Notes under the pieces: model-generated | What the model saw: the letters and a program-made list of their open reading frames with translations, nothing else | Database searches by the model: none | What the model was told of the DNA's origin: nothing | DNA from: Sphaerochaeta sp. | GTDB lineage: Bacteria; Spirochaetota; Spirochaetia; Sphaerochaetales; Sphaerochaetaceae | Reading direction: 5' to 3' | NCBI GenBank assembly: GCA_003456855.1 | Contig: DMOO01000165.1 | Span: 1-9,102, forward strand | Length of the DNA stretch: 9,102 nucleotides | Shown here: positions 5,807 to 9,102 of the stretch, piece by piece | Layout: each line of letters starts with the position of its first letter | Numbering within the stretch: position 1 is the stretch's first letter | Position numbers and translations under genes: made by a program

Positions 5807-7090
5807 TCATCTGGAGCAGAGGTCCGCCCATGTCTTCCTTGTCTTCTCCTTTGCCCAACGCTCGTTGACGGTAAGGAGCTTTCTGTCCTTCATAAGCATC
5901 TCGCCGTTGCAGAACACATTCTTGATGTCCTCTGATGTTGATGAATAGACCAGTGCGGAGTAGACATTGTTTGTTGGTGTGTTTGCAATGCTGTTCATAT
6001 CCACCATGATCAGATCGGCTTTCTTGCCTTTCTCAAGAGTACCGACCAGATTATCCAATCCGAGTGCCTGAGCTCCACCAATGGTTGCCATTTTCAGTGC
6101 CTCATATGGTCTTAAGGCACTTGTATCAAGTGTTGTTGCAGATGCCAGCATGCAACCCAGATTGATTTCCTTCATCATGTTCAGGCTGTTGTTGCTGCTT
6201 GCTCCGTCGGTTCCGAAGGCCAGCTTGACCCCTGCGTTCCTAAGGTCTCTGACCCTGGCTACACCGCTTCCGAGCTTGCTGTTGCTGCTTGGACAGTGGA
6301 CTATGGTTGTGTCGTACTGGCTCAGTATCTTCATCTCGTCATCCGTTACATGGACACCATGGGCCAGCAGTGACTTGACCTTGAAGTAACCAAGGGACTC
6401 CAGGTATCTGACCGGGGTCATCCCGTTCTCCTTGACGCAGTTGTCGACTTCCAGCCTTGTCTCGCTTATGTGGGTATGAAGCTTCAGACCAAGATCGGCT
6501 GCAGCATCGGCGCCATATCTGTAGCTGCCTCCGGTGACTGTGTAGATGGCATGAGGAGCGATGCTTACATTGACAAGCTCGTTCTGCGTGTATTTCATCA
6601 GCCTTGGAAGGTTGTCCTTGATTCTGTGCCTTGTCTCCGTCTCGTCTCCGAAGAGTGTAAGTCCTATATCTGCACGGACACCTGCATCTATTGCGCTCTG
6701 GGCCGTCTCCCATTGCATGAAGTACATGTCCGTGAAGGCTGTGATCCCGCTTCTGATCATCTCAGCCATTGCAAGGTCTGAGGATATCCTGATGTCCTTC
6801 TCGACAAGCTTGGCCTCGATTGCCCAGACCTGTGTGAGCCAGTCCTGCAGGTTCTTTTCATTGTCCTTGTAGTTCCGCATAAGAACCATGGAGGTGTGGG
6901 TATGGGCGTTTATGAATGAGGGGAGCACAGCATAGCCGGTTCCGTCTATGACCTCTGCGGGAAAGCAGGAAGCAGGGGCCTTTGGCCCTATGTAGGATAT
7001 CTCGGATCCACTGATGCAGATGTCACCTGTGAACAACGAGTCTTCAGACGTCATTGGAAGAATTGTTGCATGTTCGATTACAGTGTTCAT
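5807..7090 (-). CDS. mtaD: amidohydrolase of the MtaD type (5-methylthioadenosine/S-adenosylhomocysteine deaminase family)
   Basis: The 427-residue metal-dependent amidohydrolase (TIM barrel flanked by a small beta domain) is close to the usual length. Visible active-site residues are His63 and His65 in NAHTHTS, His207 and Glu210 in HISET, His244 in LLAHGVHV, and Asp295 in GTDGASSNNSLNM. HCPSSNSKLGSG is also typical. MtaD enzymes deaminate 5'-methylthioadenosine and S-adenosylhomocysteine at the purine 6-amino group; related proteins deaminate other purines or hydrolyse chlorinated triazines, so the substrate is a family-level guess. ATG 7090 is chosen over in-frame ATG 7114: the longer form would start upstream of a perfect TATAAT and has no ribosome binding site. 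The gene is divergent from the uracil-DNA glycosylase across 53 bp. Confidence 0.87.
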   Translation of the reverse strand: MNTVIEHATILPMTSEDSLFTGDICISGSEISYIGPKAPASCFPAEVIDGTGYAVLPSFINAHTHTSMVLMRNYKDNEKNLQDWLTQVWAIEAKLVEKDIRISSDLAMAEMIRSGITAFTDMYFMQWETAQSAIDAGVRADIGLTLFGDETETRHRIKDNLPRLMKYTQNELVNVSIAPHAIYTVTGGSYRYGADAAADLGLKLHTHISETRLEVDNCVKENGMTPVRYLESLGYFKVKSLLAHGVHVTDDEMKILSQYDTTIVHCPSSNSKLGSGVARVRDLRNAGVKLAFGTDGASSNNSLNMMKEINLGCMLASATTLDTSALRPYEALKMATIGGAQALGLDNLVGTLEKGKKADLIMVDMNSIANTPTNNVYSALVYSSTSEDIKNVFCNGEMLMKDRKLLTVNERWAKEKTRKTWADLCSR

Positions 7091-7125
7091 GGCATGATTA
7101 TAAACAACTTGCATGACAATTGAAA
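7090..7125 (-). promoter_or_regulatory. promoter of the amidohydrolase gene, predicted leaderless start
   Basis: On the minus strand, a perfect -10 TATAAT (7097-7102) ends 6 bases before ATG 7090, putting +1 on its A. A weak -35 TTTCAA (7120-7125, three of six consensus) is at 17-base spacing. No Shine-Dalgarno is seen. It interlocks with the opposite promoter at 7109-7144. Confidence 0.65.
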
Positions 7126-7144
7126 GAAAGGGATAATGAAAACA
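7109..7144 (+). promoter_or_regulatory. promoter of the uracil-DNA glycosylase-ispE unit, predicted leaderless start
   Basis: -35 TTGCAT (7109-7114, three of six consensus) and -10 GATAAT (7132-7137, five of six) have a 17-base spacer. The -10 ends 6 bases before ATG 7144, so +1 falls on its A. An AAAGGG overlaps the -10 and lies 11 bases from the ATG, too far for a normal Shine-Dalgarno and absent from the predicted transcript. Confidence 0.6.
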
Positions 7145-7869
7145 TGGATTTCACGGAAAGGCTTCTTGAGCGCACAAAGACATTCTGCAGGGAGATGGAC
7201 AGTCTCCATTTCACCTATGACGGATACATCTACAATCCTCTGGACTATGCCTGGGACATGCATGCCGAGTACCTGAGGAGATATACCAGAGAAAGTGCGG
7301 AGATTCTGTTTCTTGGAATGAACCCAGGACCATTCGGGATGATGCAGACAGGTGTACCTTTCGGAGAGGTCAATGCAGTAAGGGACTACCTGAAGCTCGA
7401 CCTTCCTGTGGACAAGCCTGAACGCGAGCATCCAAGCAGGCCAGTTGTGGGAATGGCAATAAAGAGATCGGAGGGAAGCGGCAAGAGACTGTGGGGTCTT
7501 ATCAGCCTCAGATGGCCTGACCCGAATGATTTCTTCAAGGATCATTGCATATTCAACTATTGCCCATTAGGGTTTCTTGATAGTGGAAAGACAGCAAAGA
7601 ACTTCACTCCAGACCATCTTCCAAAGGATGAGAGAACTAGACTTGAAAAGGTTTGCGACGCTTATCTGTCAGATATCATAGACATGATAAACCCTCGTGC
7701 ACTCATTGGAATAGGCAAGTATGCAGAGGCAAAACTCACAGCAGTGAACAAGGGTGGGGACAGGATAGTCTCATCTATAATCCATCCAAGTCCGGGCAAT
7801 CCACAGGCCAATGTGGACTGGAACGGAAAGACTACTGCAAAGATGAAGGAGCTTGGTCTATGGAACTGA
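7144..7869 (+). CDS. SMUG1-type uracil-DNA glycosylase (family 3)
   Basis: The 241-residue protein matches vertebrate SMUG1 in its key blocks. Motif 1 is GMNPGPFGMMQTGVPFGEV, with Asn60 expected to activate the water; NYCPLGFL follows the barrel core; motif 2 is HPSPGNPQAN, with His214 contacting uracil. SMUG1 enzymes excise uracil and oxidised pyrimidines such as 5-hydroxymethyluracil from DNA for base excision repair. In motif 2, an Arg of the SMUG1 form (HPSPRNPQAN) is Gly here, which may alter helix intercalation and strand preference. An in-frame TTG at 7120 precedes the -10 and is not favoured. The stop TGA at 7867-7869 overlaps ispE by 10 bases, so the two are co-transcribed. Family assignment is confident; substrate range is inferred. 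Confidence 0.9.
   Translation: MDFTERLLERTKTFCREMDSLHFTYDGYIYNPLDYAWDMHAEYLRRYTRESAEILFLGMNPGPFGMMQTGVPFGEVNAVRDYLKLDLPVDKPEREHPSRPVVGMAIKRSEGSGKRLWGLISLRWPDPNDFFKDHCIFNYCPLGFLDSGKTAKNFTPDHLPKDERTRLEKVCDAYLSDIIDMINPRALIGIGKYAEAKLTAVNKGGDRIVSSIIHPSPGNPQANVDWNGKTTAKMKELGLWN
7846..7851 (+). promoter_or_regulatory. ribosome binding site of ispE
   Basis: AAGGAG lies inside the last codons of the glycosylase gene, 8 bases before ATG 7860. It fixes the ispE start and excludes longer in-frame readings starting as early as 7653. Confidence 0.88.
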
Positions 7870-8654
7870 AGGCCCCAGCAAAGGTCAACTGGCATCTAGC
7901 CGTGGGAAGACGCAGACCTGACGGCTATCATCCCATCGCCTCCATCTTCCAGACATGCTCGCTCAATGACATCATCGAAGTTGAAATAAACGAAGGGCCT
8001 TTCTCCGTTGAGGTGTCGGGTCTGGAAGAATATTGCCCCAAGGGAAGGTCAACGCTGGACAAGGCAGCCAACCTCTGGCATGAGATTATGGGCTTTGACA
8101 AGGAAATAAGAATACAGGTCAAAAAGAACATCCCAAGTCAGGCAGGCCTTGGTGGAGGTTCCTCCGATGCTGCAACGCTTCTAAGATATCTTAACAGCCT
8201 TGAAAAGCATCCCTTGGATACTGAACATCTCATCAATATAGGAATGAAGGTCGGCTGCGATGTGCCGTTCTTCATCGAAGGCTGCAGGGCTGCCCTGGTC
8301 ACAGGACTTGGAGAGGTTGTAAGACCGATAGAGCCAAGAACCGACCTGCAAGGTTTCATCCTGGTCACGGAAGGGGAGAAGACAAGCACGAAGGAAGCCT
8401 ATGACGCCCTTGACGGCAGGCCAATGATCCCTGTGCTTGATGATCTGGATGAGCTTGAGAGAATCTACAGACTTCCTGTAAGGGATTGGAGCTTCAGAAA
8501 CGACTTCGACTTGGTCAACACCAAGCCGGACATTCAATTGTTGAAAGGGGAGAGGCTACTTCTGACCGGAAGTGGAAGCTGTCATATCCTTCTAAGCGAT
8601 AGATCTGACATCCCCACAGGAAGCAAACTGAAGGCAATGAAGGTCTATTTCTGA
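7860..8654 (+). CDS. ispE: 4-diphosphocytidyl-2-C-methyl-D-erythritol kinase
   Basis: The 264-residue GHMP kinase phosphorylates 4-diphosphocytidyl-methylerythritol at the 2-hydroxyl with ATP, an essential step of the MEP route to isopentenyl diphosphate. It shows the N-terminal APAKVNWHL with catalytic Lys8 and RRPDGYHPI; the ATP-binding loop GLGGGSSDA (96-104); and GCDVPFFIEG with catalytic Asp134. The C-terminal GSGSCHILL replaces the more common GSGST-type motif 3, and the protein is somewhat short (Escherichia coli about 283 residues), but no key residue is lost. It starts inside the end of the uracil-DNA glycosylase gene with its own Shine-Dalgarno, so translation is probably coupled. 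The 17 bases between its stop and tRNA-Gln on the opposite strand hold only two A tracts and no terminator hairpin. Confidence 0.95.
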   Translation: MELKAPAKVNWHLAVGRRRPDGYHPIASIFQTCSLNDIIEVEINEGPFSVEVSGLEEYCPKGRSTLDKAANLWHEIMGFDKEIRIQVKKNIPSQAGLGGGSSDAATLLRYLNSLEKHPLDTEHLINIGMKVGCDVPFFIEGCRAALVTGLGEVVRPIEPRTDLQGFILVTEGEKTSTKEAYDALDGRPMIPVLDDLDELERIYRLPVRDWSFRNDFDLVNTKPDIQLLKGERLLLTGSGSCHILLSDRSDIPTGSKLKAMKVYF

Positions 8655-8671
8655 AAAAAGGCAAAAAAATG

Positions 8672-8743
8672 CAGGCCGTGGTGGAATCGAACCACCATAA
8701 CCGGAGCCAAAACCCGGTGCCCTGACCATTGGGCTAACGGCCT
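8672..8743 (-). tRNA. tRNA-Gln (anticodon UUG)
   Basis: The 72-base minus-strand cloverleaf has acceptor AGGCCGT/ACGGCCT, D stem GCCC/GGGC, anticodon stem CCGGG/TCCGG with loop TTTTGGC (anticodon TTG), and T arm GGTGG-TTCGATT-CCACC. The discriminator is G, as usual for tRNA-Gln, and CCA is not encoded. T-rich tracts after the 3' end (8656-8670) may serve as its terminator. It is convergent with ispE. Confidence 0.96.
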
Positions 8744-8758
8744 GTGTGTCCTTGCGGA

Positions 8759-8794
8759 CATCAGAATACTACAATCTGGAAATCGTTAAGTCAA
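8759..8794 (-). promoter_or_regulatory. promoter of tRNA-Gln with leader hairpin
   Basis: On the minus strand, -35 TTGACT (8789-8794, five of six consensus) and -10 TAGTAT (8766-8771, four of six) have a 17-base spacer. The predicted +1 is 8759. The 16-base leader before the mature tRNA begins with GTCC-GCAA-GGAC, a 4-bp hairpin capped by a GNRA tetraloop. Confidence 0.65.
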
Positions 8795-8797
8795 TCG

Positions 8798-9102
8798 TCA
8801 CTTGAGCTCGAAGGTGATGCTGACATCGATTGTGGCAGACAGAAGTCCTGTAGGCGTCTGTGTTCCATAGGATGGCGCTGCCTCGGCTGCAGCCATTGTC
8901 ATGACGGCGTCCTCCATGTACATGCTCTTGTAGTTGGCAGTGGAGTAGGAGACATAGCCCTCGTTGATTGAAAGAGGTCTGACAACCTCAAGACCTGCCT
9001 GCTTTGCATAGAGCTCTGCCTTCTCAAGTGCGTTCTGGTAAGCAAGCACCCTGGCCTGTTTGCTTGCAACGATCTTCTGTGTGGAATCGAAGCTCACGTT
9101 GT
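8798..9102 (-). CDS. SIMPL-domain protein (DUF541), 5' end outside window
   Basis: This is the C-terminal ~101 residues of a protein of the SIMPL (DUF541) family. The frame is open to the window edge; a GTG at 9097 falls within the domain and is not taken as a start. Typical features are a helix with QARVLAYQNALEKAELYAKQAGL, the turn VVRPLSINEG, a variable Tyr/Met/Ala-rich linker, and the closing strand ATIDVSITFEL. SIMPL proteins are usually secreted or periplasmic and of poorly understood role (interleukin-1-signalling-like and stress-related labels exist in the family name). The signal peptide, if present, would lie outside the window. It ends just before the tRNA-Gln promoter. Confidence 0.85.
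   Translation of the reverse strand, partial: NVSFDSTQKIVASKQARVLAYQNALEKAELYAKQAGLEVVRPLSINEGYVSYSTANYKSMYMEDAVMTMAAAEAAPSYGTQTPTGLLSATIDVSITFELK

Noticed and set aside
7091..7114. Longer amidohydrolase start at ATG 7114
   Set aside because: It would place TATAAT inside the coding region, has no ribosome binding site, and the added residues do not resemble the family N-terminus.
7653..7859. Longer ispE reading from 7653
   Set aside because: This overlaps the glycosylase out of frame; residues before MELKAPAK are not IspE-like, and AAGGAG supports ATG 7860.
1..9102. CRISPR array, insertion sequence, prophage or defence operon
   Set aside because: No regularly spaced repeats, transposase, terminal inverted repeats or defence-type gene cluster were seen on either strand.

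Overview
The window comes from a bacterial chromosome. The bacterial evidence is sigma70-type promoters, intrinsic terminators, two tRNA genes without an encoded CCA, and ispE of the non-mevalonate isoprenoid pathway. The gene mix (HSL-type hydrolase, ABC exporter, TcmP/LCM-like methyltransferase remnant, radical SAM protein with a B12-like domain, DUF2188 protein, SIMPL protein) suggests a host-associated or sediment anaerobe. A spirochaete of the Sphaerochaeta type is my best guess, but only by impression. Arginine is read mostly as AGG/AGA. No mobile element, CRISPR array or phage gene is visible.

Layout. Plus strand, 1-3396: the 3' part of an alpha/beta hydrolase; a 712-residue ABC exporter half-transporter with an unusual ~150-residue N-terminal extension; and a TcmP/LCM-like methyltransferase broken by an internal deletion whose junction is an 11-12 base sequence readable as both original flanks. 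A hairpin terminator follows. Minus strand, 3467-7090: tRNA-Val(CAC); a candidate hairpin small RNA in a 218-base gene-free stretch; a radical SAM protein with a B12-like domain; an 86-residue DUF2188-like protein with its own terminator; and an MtaD-type amidohydrolase. Plus strand from 7144: a SMUG1-type uracil-DNA glycosylase overlapping ispE by 10 bases. Minus strand at the end: tRNA-Gln(UUG) and the 3' part of a SIMPL-domain gene.

The most striking pattern is regulatory. Four genes that begin transcription units (ABC exporter, radical SAM protein, amidohydrolase, uracil-DNA glycosylase) each have a -10-like hexamer ending exactly 6 bases before an ATG, which puts the predicted +1 on the A of the start codon. 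None has a good Shine-Dalgarno at normal spacing. This predicts leaderless mRNAs. In contrast ispE and the DUF2188 gene, which need or have a leader, carry strong Shine-Dalgarno sequences. The amidohydrolase and glycosylase promoters interlock in 53 bp.

I see no single operon-encoded new system. The genes look like independent short units. The best candidates for new biology are the leaderless promoter architecture, the N-terminal extension on the ABC exporter, and the structured RNA at 3590-3668.
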